Shown here in pieces: positions 33,346-43,009 of a DNA stretch of 64,000 nucleotides. Within the stretch, counting starts at the first letter, position 1; each line of letters begins with the position of its first letter. The position numbers were made by a program, and so were the translations under genes. This DNA comes from an uncultured Clostridium sp. GTDB taxonomy: Bacteria > Bacillota > Clostridia > TANB77 > CAG-508. The DNA lies in the NCBI GenBank assembly GCA_900554565.1, contig USHX01000004.1, forward strand, positions 1 to 64,000, given 5' to 3'. The notes below the pieces were generated by a model that did no database searches, was not told the DNA's origin, and saw only the letters and a list, made by a program, of their open reading frames with translations.

Positions 33346-34911
33346 ATGATAAGAGTTAGTAATATAAAAATTAGAAAAGATTTATCTGAAGAAGATGTAT
33401 ATAAATATACTATTAAGAAAAATAGAATACATGAACAAGATATACTAGAATGGCAAATTTCTAAAAAGTCTATTGATGCTAGAAAAAAAGATGATGTTCA
33501 TTACAATTATTCTATTGATTTCAAATTAAAAGATGAAAATAAATATCCAAAATTTAAAAAAGTTAAAGAATTTGAAATGCCAAAAATTAATTCTAAAAAT
33601 CTTGATTGCAAAAAGCCAATAATTGTTGGTTGTGGTCCTAGTGGTCTTTTTGCAGCTCTTATTATGGTTCAAAATGGTCTTAAACCAATTGTAATTGAAC
33701 AAGGTGACACTGCATTAAAGCGAAAAGAAATTGTTGAAAATTTTTTTAAAACTAGTAAGCTTAATCCTCTTTCTAATGTTCAATTTGGTGAAGGTGGTGC
33801 TGGAACATTTTCTGATGGAAAACTTACAACAGGAATTAACAGTCCTTTTTGTACAAAAGTTTTACAAGAATTTGTAAATTTCGGTGCTCCAAAACAAATT
33901 TTGTATTTGTCTAAACCTCATGTAGGAACAGACAATTTAATTAATATTTTACAAAATATGAGAAAATATATCATTTCTAAAGGTGGTACATTTTTATTTA
34001 ATACTAAAGTAACTGATTTTGAAATATCTAATGGAAAAATATCTGCTGTTACATGTCAAAATGGTTCTGATATTAAAAAAATCGAAGCAACACATGTCGT
34101 TCTAGCTATTGGGCATAGCGCTAGAGACACTTTCGAAAAGCTCTATGAAAAAGGCATTTCAATGGAAAGGAAAAACTTTTCAGTAGGTGTTAGAATTGAA
34201 CATTTACAAGAAAATATAAATACATCTCAATATGGTAATATCACAAAATTGAAATTACCACCAGCTGAATACAAATTAGCATATCATTCTAAATCTGGTC
34301 GTTCTTGCTATACTTTTTGTATGTGCCCTGGTGGACAAGTTATTGCTTCTTCAAGTGATAAAAATTCTATTGTTACAAATGGCATGAGTAATTTCGCAAG
34401 AAATGGAAAAAATGCAAATTCCGCATTGCTTGTAAATGTAGTTCCAGAAGATTTTGAAGGTACATCTCCTTTAGCTGGTTTCTATTTCCAAAAAAATTTG
34501 GAAGAAAGTGCCTTTAAACTTGGTGGCTCAAATTATTTTGCACCAGTGCAAAAAGTCTCAGACTTTATTGCTAATAAAAAATCTGAAACTTTAGGTAATG
34601 TAAAACCTTCTTATTTGCCAGGTGTAACTTTATCTAATTTAAATGATATTTTACCTGATTTTGTTTCTTCAACTTTGAAAGAAGGTATTGAATATTTTGA
34701 TACTAAATTGCATGGATTTGCTGACCCTGATAGTGTTTTGACTGGTGTTGAAACTAGAAGTTCTTCTCCTGTTAAAATTCTAAGAAATAGTGAATTTGTT
34801 TCAAATATTTCTGGATTATATCCATGCGGAGAAGGTGCTGGTTACGCTGGTGGAATCACCTCTGCCGCAGTTGATGGAATTAAATGTGCTATTGCTGTTT
34901 TGGAAAACTAA
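33346..34911 (+). CDS. FAD-dependent oxidoreductase of the COG2509 type
   Basis: This 521-residue protein has a non-enzymatic N-terminal domain of about 85 residues, then a Rossmann FAD-binding motif, IIVGCGPSGLFAALIMVQNG, with VIEQG after it. FGEGGAGTFSDGKLTTGI and SARDTFEKLYEKGISM are hallmarks of the family, as is YPCGEGAGYAGGITSAAVDG at the C-terminus, which closes the FAD site. The substrate is unknown; relatives are annotated only as uncharacterised FAD-dependent dehydrogenases. GGAG lies 7 bases before the ATG. It converges with the cysteine desulfurase gene, with a 4-base overlap. Confidence 0.9.
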   Translation: MIRVSNIKIRKDLSEEDVYKYTIKKNRIHEQDILEWQISKKSIDARKKDDVHYNYSIDFKLKDENKYPKFKKVKEFEMPKINSKNLDCKKPIIVGCGPSGLFAALIMVQNGLKPIVIEQGDTALKRKEIVENFFKTSKLNPLSNVQFGEGGAGTFSDGKLTTGINSPFCTKVLQEFVNFGAPKQILYLSKPHVGTDNLINILQNMRKYIISKGGTFLFNTKVTDFEISNGKISAVTCQNGSDIKKIEATHVVLAIGHSARDTFEKLYEKGISMERKNFSVGVRIEHLQENINTSQYGNITKLKLPPAEYKLAYHSKSGRSCYTFCMCPGGQVIASSSDKNSIVTNGMSNFARNGKNANSALLVNVVPEDFEGTSPLAGFYFQKNLEESAFKLGGSNYFAPVQKVSDFIANKKSETLGNVKPSYLPGVTLSNLNDILPDFVSSTLKEGIEYFDTKLHGFADPDSVLTGVETRSSSPVKILRNSEFVSNISGLYPCGEGAGYAGGITSAAVDGIKCAIAVLEN

Positions 34912-36050
34912 TTTCTCAATTCTTCAATTATCTGACATAGATTATTAACTAAATAATCTATGTCTTCTTTTGTATTCTCTTCCCCAAAAGTTGTTCTAAG
35001 TGCTCCCATTGCCATCTGTTCATTCAACCCAATTGCAGTTAATACATGTGATGGACTACTTTGTCCTGTTGAGCAAGCAGAGCCACTTGAAGCACATATC
35101 CCCTTTTGATCCAATTTTAGCAATATAGCTTCTCCATCTAGGCCAGGGAAAGTAAAATTTGCATTTCCTGGTAATCTTCTTTCTCTACTTCCATTTAGTT
35201 TTGCATCTGGCAATTTTTCTTCTATTTGCTGTATATAATAATTTCTCATTTTCTCCAAATGATTCATATGTGAATTCAAGTTATATGTTGCAAGTTCACA
35301 TGCTTTTCCTAAACCAACTATTCCTGCTACATTTTCAGTCCCAGCTCTCTTATTTTTTTCTTGATGACCACCATCTAAGATTCTATCAAATTTGATTCCT
35401 TTTTTTACATATAAGGCTCCTATTCCTTTTGGTGCATATAATTTATGACCTGATAATGAAAGCATATCTATCCCCATTTTTTTAACATCTATAGGTACAT
35501 TTCCACATGCTTGAACACTATCTGTATGAAATATTATATTATACATTTTAGCAATTTTAGATATTTCATTTATTGGTTCTAGTGTTCCAATTTCATTGTT
35601 TGCAAACATAATACTTATAAGAAATGTATCATTTCTTATAGCATTTCTTAATTGCTCTAAATTTATAAAACCATCTTTATTTACATCTAAATATGTTGTT
35701 CTAAATCCCTTGTTTTCTAAACTTTTGCATGAATTTAATATTGCTGGATGTTCTATTTTTGAAGTTATTATATGCCTTTTTCCATTTTTGCAATTTGCAT
35801 ATGCCGTTCCTTTTAAAGCAATATTGTCACTTTCAGAGCCACAACCTGTAAAATAAATTTCCTCCGGATCTGCATTTATCAAAATTGCTACTCTTTTTCT
35901 AGCTTCTTCTATTGCTTTTTTCGCTTCACGTCCTATTGTATACATTGATGAAGGATTTCCAAAACTTTCTCTTAAATATGGCAACATTTCATTCAATACT
36001 TCTGGTTTTACTCTTGTTGTTGCTGCATTGTCAAAATATCTGAGTTCCAA
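34908..36050 (-). CDS. Cysteine desulfurase (IscS/NifS class)
   Basis: This 380-residue PLP enzyme removes sulfur from cysteine for Fe-S clusters and tRNA thiolation. It starts MELRYFDNAATTRVKPEV. Active-site parts are present: HPAILN with the PLP-stacking His, HTDSVQACG (Asp), LSGHKLYAPKGIGALY with the Schiff-base Lys, and SSGSACSTGQSSPSHV with the catalytic Cys on its loop. TTG at 36050 is preferred because GGAG lies 8 bases upstream; the longer ATG has no good site. No iscU or iscR adjoins it, and tRNA-modifying mnmA is also absent. Confidence 0.95.
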   Translation of the reverse strand: MELRYFDNAATTRVKPEVLNEMLPYLRESFGNPSSMYTIGREAKKAIEEARKRVAILINADPEEIYFTGCGSESDNIALKGTAYANCKNGKRHIITSKIEHPAILNSCKSLENKGFRTTYLDVNKDGFINLEQLRNAIRNDTFLISIMFANNEIGTLEPINEISKIAKMYNIIFHTDSVQACGNVPIDVKKMGIDMLSLSGHKLYAPKGIGALYVKKGIKFDRILDGGHQEKNKRAGTENVAGIVGLGKACELATYNLNSHMNHLEKMRNYYIQQIEEKLPDAKLNGSRERRLPGNANFTFPGLDGEAILLKLDQKGICASSGSACSTGQSSPSHVLTAIGLNEQMAMGALRTTFGEENTKEDIDYLVNNLCQIIEELRN

Positions 36051-36112
36051 TTCTATTGCTCCTTCCTTTAATTTTTTATATATTATATTCATTTTTTCTT
36101 AATTAGTTGATG

Positions 36113-36973
36113 TTATTCATCTAGTATTTGTTTTATTTTTTCTATACTTTGAGTTACAGCATTATAACCATATTTATAGCAACTATCTAGTTTTTCAACA
36201 TCTAGCAATCCTGTTTTATCTGTTTTTATAGTTAATATATAGTCACTTTCTTTTAAACTTGCTTCTGAGATTTTGTTTCCCATAATATCAAGTGTTCGCA
36301 TTGCCAAATCCATTATATTACTAGAGTTATCTATGTCATCTGCTTTAAAATTTATTGCAATTACTTTGTTCGCACCTTGTTTTCTCACTTCTGTTACCGG
36401 AATATTATCAAGCATTCCACCATCTAAAAATTGATGTTGTTGATATTTGCAAGGGCAAAATACTGCCGGAAAACTACTACTTGCTCTAACAGCTTTTCCT
36501 AATGAGATGTTAGTAATATACTTGTCATTTTCTTCTTCCCCTTCTGGCACTTTATTTGTAAAAATATATTCTTTTGCATTAACTATGTCCACAGTTGGAA
36601 TGACAATTGGAATATTTTTTATATCCCCTATTTTTTCTATTCCTTTCTTTTTAGCCAAACCATTATATGCTTTCTCAATACTTCTACCTGTTTTTAATCC
36701 TGTCAATTTTACTTTTTTATTCATCATCATATTTCCTATTCCAGATAAAATAGGAGCTGAATTCATTTTTGCAATATTTTTAGCATATCTTTTAAATAAG
36801 ACATAAATATAATATGGTGAATACCCTAGTGCATATAATGAAGATATTAATGCACCTGAACTAGTTCCACCTATTACATCTATTGGTATTTTATTATCTT
36901 CAAGTGCCTTCAATGCTCCTGCATGTGCTATTCCACGAATTCCACCACCTGATAAGGCTAATCCAATTTTCAA
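36113..36973 (-). CDS. Patatin-like phospholipase family protein
   Basis: This 286-residue hydrolase resembles the RssA/YchK group. It starts with IGLALSGGGIRGIAHAGALKAL (oxyanion hole), then GGTSSGAL is the G-x-S-x-G nucleophile elbow near residue 40, and FLDGGMLDNIPV gives the catalytic Asp-Gly. It should act on a lipid or ester, in the cytoplasm or at the membrane. TTG at 36973 has AAGGTG about 6 bases upstream. It lies just upstream of the desulfurase with about 60 bases between. Confidence 0.92.
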   Translation of the reverse strand: MKIGLALSGGGIRGIAHAGALKALEDNKIPIDVIGGTSSGALISSLYALGYSPYYIYVLFKRYAKNIAKMNSAPILSGIGNMMMNKKVKLTGLKTGRSIEKAYNGLAKKKGIEKIGDIKNIPIVIPTVDIVNAKEYIFTNKVPEGEEENDKYITNISLGKAVRASSSFPAVFCPCKYQQHQFLDGGMLDNIPVTEVRKQGANKVIAINFKADDIDNSSNIMDLAMRTLDIMGNKISEASLKESDYILTIKTDKTGLLDVEKLDSCYKYGYNAVTQSIEKIKQILDE

Positions 36974-37034
36974 ATATAACACCTTCTTTTATGTATTTTT
37001 TATATTATTTACTTATTTGTATGCTTTTAAACGC

Positions 37035-37066
37035 AAAAAAGTTAAACTTTTCTTAGTTTAACTTTT
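37035..37066 (-). terminator. Terminator after the WG-repeat gene
   Basis: On the minus strand, AAAAGTTAAAC pairs with GTTTAACTTTT around TAAGAAAA, with a T tail. It begins about 45 bases after the stop. Confidence 0.85.
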
Positions 37067-37110
37067 CGTATTTTATTAATTTATTATTGTTCTAATGTTA
37101 TACTAAATAT

Positions 37111-38838
37111 TTATTTAGCATCTGTATAATATACTTCGCCAAATCCATATTTTACTTGATAGTATTTTCCTATAAAAGATGGTTCTTTATTGTCATTTAT
37201 AGTGTATATTGGTTCTACAACTTCTTCACCTTTTTTGTTTATTGCTCCCCATTTTCCATCTTTATTTACAGCTGCATATCCATATTCATTAAATTCTGTT
37301 ACTTTATCATATTTAGCTTCAACCACCATTGAACCATTCTTATTAACAAATCCCCATTTTCCATTTTCTTGTTTACTAAATAATTCATTATTTGGATATG
37401 TATCCGTATTTTTTAATTCTTTACCATCTTTACTGAAATATTGTATTTGCTTGTCATTATAAATTTTTATATAATCACTATTTACCTCAACAGTTGCATT
37501 TTCCATTTCACAGATGTTATTCATTGTTTTGTCATACAATTTTGTAGTATTGGCTACTACAGCTTGTATTAAATCTGTTCCTTCTACTTTTTGTACAGAA
37601 TCATTTTCTATTGGTATCTTTACTGCATCTTTATTATTTACCACTCCCAATTTAGAGTTTTCATTACTTACTATAAAATAATCATTATATAGATATTCCA
37701 TATAACTGTACTTCTCTTCAATTAATTCTTTTCCTTCTTTTGTTATTAGTCCGTATTTTGTTTCATTTTGATTATCAATTTTGATTTTATATTTTTCATT
37801 TTCGGTATTTAGTATAGAAATATTTGTATCCATATTAGTTTCTTTTCCTTGGTTATCATATACTATAGTTCCTTGTTCATTTTTAGCATATAAATAATTT
37901 CCTATAACATCTATTTGTAAAAATTGTGCTGGAACTATGATTTTTCCATCTAATGAAGCTATTCCATATTTTTTACTTTTTTCTACTACTAATAAATCAT
38001 TTGTTTTATCATAAGATATTGATTGATATTCATTTTTAACTATTTCTTTTTCGTTTTTATTTACACCAAATTGTCCATTTTTTGCACATAATAAATATGC
38101 ATTTTCATTATTCATTATGTCTGTTATTCTTGATAACTCATTATATTCTGGTTTTAATATCAACTTTCCATTATAATTTATATATCCATATCTGTATCCT
38201 TCTTGAGTTGTAGTTGTTATTATATATCCAGCATATTTATATCCATCATCATTTGTGTAATAACCATCTACTGCAATTTTATCATATTCTATATCTATTA
38301 GTTTATGACCTTTGATGTTTATTACTCCATATTTGTCATTTTGTTTTACTAAAAGTTCACCTTCTTTATATGATAATCCTGAAATTTCATCATAAATAGG
38401 TTTTGTTATTTTTTTGCCCTGAAAATTTATTAATCCATATTTATCGTTTTCTTTATATGATAAGACACTTTTTTCGAACATCAAGTTACTTGCGATGTTT
38501 TGAAGTTTTATTGGTTCTACATCTTGATAATTGTTCAATATTTGCTCTTTTTGTGAGTTCAATATTTGTGAATTTTCTCCACTATAACATACAAATACAT
38601 CTTTTTGTGGATTTGGAATTTTTATATCATCATATTTCACATCTATTACTATATTTCCGCTTCTATCTATTACTCCTGTTTTCCCATCTTGTTTTAATAA
38701 AAAATAATTATATTGTTCAACTTTCTCTATTTCATATTTCTTATTATTTGTTGTTATAAAGTAATAAGATACGCCTATTATAATTGCAAGTATTAGTATT
38801 GTTAATATTACATTTCGAATTATAAATGTTCTTTTCAT
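37111..38838 (-). CDS. WG-repeat membrane-anchored surface protein
   Basis: This 575-residue protein starts with one membrane helix (residues 7-29, VILTILILAIIIGVSYYFI). At least eight repeats follow, each of about 45 residues with the WG or GV/GL motif plus a tyrosine-rich stretch: KYGLINFQGKKIT, KYGVINIKGHKLI, KYGIASLDGKIIV, KWGFVNKNGSMVV and KWGAINKKGEEVV. WG repeats form beta hairpins and probably bind ligand or partner proteins; the function here is unknown. The AAGGTT ribosome site is moderate. The CorC-like gene lies 21 bases upstream. Confidence 0.88.
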   Translation of the reverse strand: MKRTFIIRNVILTILILAIIIGVSYYFITTNNKKYEIEKVEQYNYFLLKQDGKTGVIDRSGNIVIDVKYDDIKIPNPQKDVFVCYSGENSQILNSQKEQILNNYQDVEPIKLQNIASNLMFEKSVLSYKENDKYGLINFQGKKITKPIYDEISGLSYKEGELLVKQNDKYGVINIKGHKLIDIEYDKIAVDGYYTNDDGYKYAGYIITTTTQEGYRYGYINYNGKLILKPEYNELSRITDIMNNENAYLLCAKNGQFGVNKNEKEIVKNEYQSISYDKTNDLLVVEKSKKYGIASLDGKIIVPAQFLQIDVIGNYLYAKNEQGTIVYDNQGKETNMDTNISILNTENEKYKIKIDNQNETKYGLITKEGKELIEEKYSYMEYLYNDYFIVSNENSKLGVVNNKDAVKIPIENDSVQKVEGTDLIQAVVANTTKLYDKTMNNICEMENATVEVNSDYIKIYNDKQIQYFSKDGKELKNTDTYPNNELFSKQENGKWGFVNKNGSMVVEAKYDKVTEFNEYGYAAVNKDGKWGAINKKGEEVVEPIYTINDNKEPSFIGKYYQVKYGFGEVYYTDAK

Positions 38839-38859
38839 ATTTTATAAAACCTTCTTTCA

Positions 38860-40188
38860 CTATTCTTCATTTTCTATTTCATCTGGTATTTCTTTTATAT
38901 TATTTTTACATGCTTTTACTTTTAGTATCCTTCTATCTTTGTATTTTTCTATTTTATATGTTACATTTTTAGTTTCTATTATTGGCTTTTCTTTTTCATC
39001 CGGAATTCTTCCTAATTCTTCTTGTAAAAAACCTGATAGTATATCATAATCTCCTTCTGGAATTTCTGCATTAATTAATTTGTTTACATCATATATTGGC
39101 ATGTTTCCTGATAACATATATGTTGTTTCATCTATTTTTTCATAATCTTTTTCTTCTTTGTCATATTCATCATAGATATCACCAACTAATTCTTCTAATA
39201 TATCTTCCATTGTGACTAATCCTGCAGTTCCACCATACTCATCTAATACAATTGCCATTTGCTTTTTACTTTTTTGAAGCTCTTTAAACACTTCATTTAT
39301 CAACCTATTTTGCGATACAAAATACACATCTTTTACAACATTTTTAACTTTGAAATTAGTCTTTTTTATGTTTTTTAGTACATCTTTTACATATAATATT
39401 CCTTTTATTTCATCTATTGTTTCATCATATACTGGTATTCTACTGTATCTATATTCTTCTTTAGATAGTTCTTTTAGTAATTCTTCATTACTAATATTTA
39501 TATCTACTGCAAAGATTTCTGTTCGATGCCTCATTATTTCTGATACTGTTATATCATTAAATTCAAAAACATTATTAATTAACTCTTTTTCTTCTTCTTT
39601 TATTGTTCCTTTTTCTTCACCTTGGTCTATCATCATTTTTATTTCTTCTTCTGTAACAGATTCTTCATCAGTTTCTCCTACTCCAAATATTTTTGAAACC
39701 GTATTTGTTACAAGTGTTAATAATTTTACAAATGGTGCTGTGATTATAGATATAGTTCTTATTATTCCTATTGTAGCAAATGATATCTTTTCGTAATTTT
39801 TCATAGCTAATCTTTTTGGAACTAATTCACCAAAGATAAGTGTGAAAAATGAAAGTACTATAGTTATTAATATTATTGATATACTTTTCCAAACTGAAAT
39901 GCTTATAAATGGTAACATTTCATATAACATAGGAGCTATTTTTTCAGCAAATGCATCTGATGCAAATGCACTTGATAAAAATCCTGCTAATGTTATTCCT
40001 ATTTGAATTGTTGCTAGAAATTTGCTGGGCGACCTTAGCATTTTTTCTATTTGTTTTGCCTTTTTGTTCCCTTCCTTAGCTTGTTTTTCTATCTTTGCAT
40101 CATTTAATGATATAAATGCAATCTCACTTGCTGCAAAAAATGCATTTAATAAAATTAATATTACTAAAATTAGTATTTGTCCTAACAT
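38860..40188 (-). CDS. CNNM/CorC-family ion transporter (hemolysin-like)
   Basis: This 442-residue membrane protein has a DUF21 (CNNM) domain with four hydrophobic segments over residues 1-175, including NAFFAASEIAFISLNDAKIEKQ and IGITLAGFLSSAF. Two CBS domains (about 215-335, with VSEIMRHRTEIFAVD and VLDEYGGTAGLVTMEDILEELVGDIYDE) and a C-terminal CorC/HlyC domain follow. The family transports or senses Mg2+ and related cations. GGAG lies 11 bases before the ATG. The WG-repeat gene lies downstream on the same strand. Confidence 0.92.
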   Translation of the reverse strand: MLGQILILVILILLNAFFAASEIAFISLNDAKIEKQAKEGNKKAKQIEKMLRSPSKFLATIQIGITLAGFLSSAFASDAFAEKIAPMLYEMLPFISISVWKSISIILITIVLSFFTLIFGELVPKRLAMKNYEKISFATIGIIRTISIITAPFVKLLTLVTNTVSKIFGVGETDEESVTEEEIKMMIDQGEEKGTIKEEEKELINNVFEFNDITVSEIMRHRTEIFAVDINISNEELLKELSKEEYRYSRIPVYDETIDEIKGILYVKDVLKNIKKTNFKVKNVVKDVYFVSQNRLINEVFKELQKSKKQMAIVLDEYGGTAGLVTMEDILEELVGDIYDEYDKEEKDYEKIDETTYMLSGNMPIYDVNKLINAEIPEGDYDILSGFLQEELGRIPDEKEKPIIETKNVTYKIEKYKDRRILKVKACKNNIKEIPDEIENEE

Positions 40189-40225
40189 TAAACTAATAGC
40201 TCCTTTTTATTCTTTTTATAAATTA

Positions 40226-40456
40226 TTAAGCAACACTTTTGTTGTATTTTACTATTGAAACTTCCGTTTCTAACTTTTTCAATTGGTTAACAATTTTTTC
40301 AATATTTTCTGCTGTTTCATCATCAAAATATTGTTCACCACATTTAGCACAGACTTTTGCCGGAACTTCTTTTATAATAATAATTCTATCTTCTAAGTCA
40401 ACTACATAGTTCACCTTTTTTTCTTTCATATTTCCTTTACATGTAAAACAATTCAT
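40226..40456 (-). CDS. YgiT/MqsA-type zinc-finger antitoxin
   Basis: This 76-residue protein starts MNCFTCKGNMKEKKVNYVVDLEDRIIIIKEVPAKVCAKCGEQYF. The two CxxC pairs form the zinc finger of MqsA antitoxins, and the C-terminal part is a short helical region, lacking a full helix-turn-helix. GGAGG lies 7 bases before the ATG. Its ATG overlaps the toxin stop (TAATG), so the two are translationally coupled. In such pairs the antitoxin binds the toxin and often the operator. Confidence 0.85.
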   Translation of the reverse strand: MNCFTCKGNMKEKKVNYVVDLEDRIIIIKEVPAKVCAKCGEQYFDDETAENIEKIVNQLKKLETEVSIVKYNKSVA

Positions 40457-40782
40457 TATTTTTTCCTCCTTGTTTTCATATCTCTTTCCCATTTAGATAT
40501 TTCTGGATAATATGCAGTTATTATATAAACTATACTTTCATTAATTCCACATACTATATGTAAAACTTTATTATTAATATTATGTCCCAATATTAAACAG
40601 CTAGGATATGGATAATCTTCATAATAATATTCTATTATTTTACCATTATTTATAGCATATTTAATATCTTTCATAAAAATATTTCTTTGATTCATTCTAT
40701 TTAAACAATGTTTGGTCCAGTTTATTTTTCTTTTTAAAATACATTTTTGTATATTTTCAATATTTAGTAAATTGTTATTCAC
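40456..40782 (-). CDS. DUF4258 family putative toxin
   Basis: This 108-residue protein has the DUF4258 motif: WTKHCLNRMNQRNIFMKDIKYAINNGKIIEYY, then YPSCLILGHNINNKVLHIVCG. The fold is related to RelE-like mRNA interferases. The GTG at 40782 is chosen since GGAG lies 6 bases upstream. It precedes the MqsA-type antitoxin in a two-gene operon (toxin first). No target can be named from sequence. It could also be a solitary accessory gene, but the coupled partner makes a toxin-antitoxin pair most likely. Confidence 0.8.
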   Translation of the reverse strand: MNNNLLNIENIQKCILKRKINWTKHCLNRMNQRNIFMKDIKYAINNGKIIEYYYEDYPYPSCLILGHNINNKVLHIVCGINESIVYIITAYYPEISKWERDMKTRRKK

Positions 40783-40852
40783 GATTTTCTCCTTTATTTT
40801 AACATAAAGCACCTAATTTATGCAACTAATTTTGTTTCTATATTCAAATATT

Positions 40853-42130
40853 CTACATTCCTGTAACTGGTAATTTTTTAGCTTGATAATTAGTTATTTT
40901 TCCTTTTTCAATTGTAGGTTTTTCTTCCTTTTTATTATTGACAGTCACTACTACTTCTTCATTTAGCTCTACTTTTACTTCTATTAGTTCAGTGTATAAT
41001 TCATATCCATCAATAGTTTTAGTTTCTTTTAAATAATATGTTCCTGGTATTAAATTATCTAATACTATTTTTCCTTCTGAATTAGTTTTTAAACCTGAAT
41101 ATATTATTTTCTTATTTTCATCTAAGATTTCAAATTCCACACCTTCTAAATTTTTCTCTGTTTCTTGGTCTTTTTTTATTATTGTTATTTTAGTTTCATT
41201 CTTTCCATAAGTGTCTTCTATTGTTCCTACTCCATCTTCATAAGAAGATGCTGTTAATGCATAATCTTGGTTATTACTATTAGGTGCTTTTCCATATAAA
41301 ATCGGTTTTGTTTTTATCTTTGTTTGTACTTCTATTTTTATTTCACCATCTTGTTTCATATTTTTTAGTGGTACTAAAATTTTGAATTTTTCATTTGGTT
41401 TGAATTCTGTTTTTTCATTGTTATTTTCATCTGTAAGTTTTATTCCGCCTAAGTTTTCACCAGTTTTATTTGTCAATTTTATTTTATAATTTTCTATTTG
41501 AGCTCCTGCTGATATACTATATATTTTTGATAAATATTCTGGCTCTTTTGTGTCTTGTTCCCATTGGCTTATGTTTTTATTTATTATTATTGTGCTTGAT
41601 ATTATATTTTCCTTTGAGTTATTGGCATCTTGTAATATTTTTCTCATAGCATTTAATGTTCTATTTCCAGCTTCTCCTATTGGTGCATAATCATTTATAT
41701 TATTACCATGAATATAACAATATACCGCTTGTTTTGTTGCTAAAAATGCTTCTTCTTTATTTGCCGTTCCTAGTTCATTATAACTTTTATATGGATATCC
41801 ATTTATTATTATTTTCCATAATCCTACATCTTTTATTGCATTTGTAACAGATACAGTATAGCCGCTTCCTTGAGCTCCCACTTTTGTTTTGTCTAAGCAG
41901 TATGCTGGATAATGTTCACCATTGTTTGTGTATTCTACATAATCTGCTTTTACTACCACACCTTTATATGTTAATAGTTTTCCACAATCTGACACAGCAT
42001 ATATATTAGCTGAATCTATAGTTTGTGCATTTGAGATATTAGTTATTCCTAATAAATTTAGTACTAAAAATATTAGAACAATCCCTGTTTTTCTAACTTT
42101 CTTAAAAATATCTTTGAATTTTTGTTTCAT
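40853..42130 (-). CDS. Surface protein: thioester domain, Cna-B repeat and LPVTG motif without anchor
   Basis: This 425-residue protein has a signal peptide (residues 14-36). A TQXA-type thioester domain follows; YPAYCLDKTK gives the Cys and ATKQAVYCYIHG the Gln of an internal thioester that can bind host or surface amines. A stalk ends with an SpaA/Cna-B module (KKDQETEKNLEGVEFEILDENK). The sequence closes KKLPVTGM then a stop, so the sortase motif is present but the hydrophobic membrane helix and basic tail are missing. The frames downstream show no hydrophobic tail. GGAAG precedes the ATG. The sortase lies directly upstream in the same operon. Confidence 0.85.
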   Translation of the reverse strand: MKQKFKDIFKKVRKTGIVLIFLVLNLLGITNISNAQTIDSANIYAVSDCGKLLTYKGVVVKADYVEYTNNGEHYPAYCLDKTKVGAQGSGYTVSVTNAIKDVGLWKIIINGYPYKSYNELGTANKEEAFLATKQAVYCYIHGNNINDYAPIGEAGNRTLNAMRKILQDANNSKENIISSTIIINKNISQWEQDTKEPEYLSKIYSISAGAQIENYKIKLTNKTGENLGGIKLTDENNNEKTEFKPNEKFKILVPLKNMKQDGEIKIEVQTKIKTKPILYGKAPNSNNQDYALTASSYEDGVGTIEDTYGKNETKITIIKKDQETEKNLEGVEFEILDENKKIIYSGLKTNSEGKIVLDNLIPGTYYLKETKTIDGYELYTELIEVKVELNEEVVVTVNNKKEEKPTIEKGKITNYQAKKLPVTGM

Positions 42131-42131
42131 T

Positions 42132-42755
42132 TTATTCTTCCTTTCTTATTTCTTCTGCTTTTACACATCTTCTGTATTCTGGCTCATTTTCTACACATGT
42201 AATTAAGGTTAATTCATTTTCTTCTGTATTTTCTAACATACTCCAATCAGTATCTTTTATTATGCTGATCTTGCTTACTTTGTAATTTTTTTCTTTTCCT
42301 TTGTATATATATGTTATTTCATCTCCTATTTGTAACTTTTTTAAATTTTCGAAATAATTATTTTGGTACCCTCTATTATGTGCAGCTAAACCTATATTCC
42401 CAACTTCTTTTGGCGTTTCTTCAAAATGTCCTATATATTCATCCATTACTTCCTTAGTTGTCCCTTCATTAATTTTTGCTTCTAAATTAATTTTTTGTAT
42501 TTTTAATGCCCACTCTGATTCTTCTATTGTTTTTTGGTTTAATTCTACATTTTCTTCAATTGGTTCTGTAATGTTTTCTTCAGACATTTTAGAATTATTA
42601 TTCTGGGTAATATCTTCGACTTCAAATCCTGCTTTTAGAGTACTTTTTTGACTAAAATTTGAATAATTTGATATAAATAAATTTGTAATGACAAAAATTA
42701 TAGTTGTGATTATAAAACTTGTAATATTAATATAGATTGTACTATAACGAAACAT
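42132..42755 (-). CDS. srtD: Class D-like sortase
   Basis: This 207-residue transpeptidase is membrane-anchored by an N-terminal helix (about residues 7-29). A Glu-rich linker leads to the sortase barrel with GLAAHNRGYQNNYF (catalytic His), LTLITC (Cys) and EYRRCVKAEEI (Arg). The size and motif spacing fit class D. It should attach LPxTG-type proteins to peptidoglycan or pilus subunits. The adjacent LPVTG protein is the obvious substrate. A single base separates the two genes. AAAGG precedes the ATG. Confidence 0.9.
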   Translation of the reverse strand: MFRYSTIYINITSFIITTIIFVITNLFISNYSNFSQKSTLKAGFEVEDITQNNNSKMSEENITEPIEENVELNQKTIEESEWALKIQKINLEAKINEGTTKEVMDEYIGHFEETPKEVGNIGLAAHNRGYQNNYFENLKKLQIGDEITYIYKGKEKNYKVSKISIIKDTDWSMLENTEENELTLITCVENEPEYRRCVKAEEIRKEE

Positions 42756-43009
42756 TCATATGTTCTTTTCCTTTCTTATATTTTTTCACTTGATTTTTTA
42801 GACCGAATTGTCTTTAGATATAATCTTGAATTTTAAATTTTTATGAGTTAACTCTTTCTTTATCATAATACCTTTTTATTAATTTGTAAAGAACTTTTCA
42901 TCGCAAAATTCGACAAAAAGTTCTTTATTCCTTGATATTTCTAACTTTTAAGACTATTTTTATTTTTTCTAAATATATAAGCTTTTCATTAAATTACTCG
43001 GTTTATTAC

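Noticed and set aside
40853..40880. A frameshift hiding the missing sortase anchor.
   Set aside because: Neither alternative frame after LPVTG encodes a hydrophobic helix and no CGG lies there.
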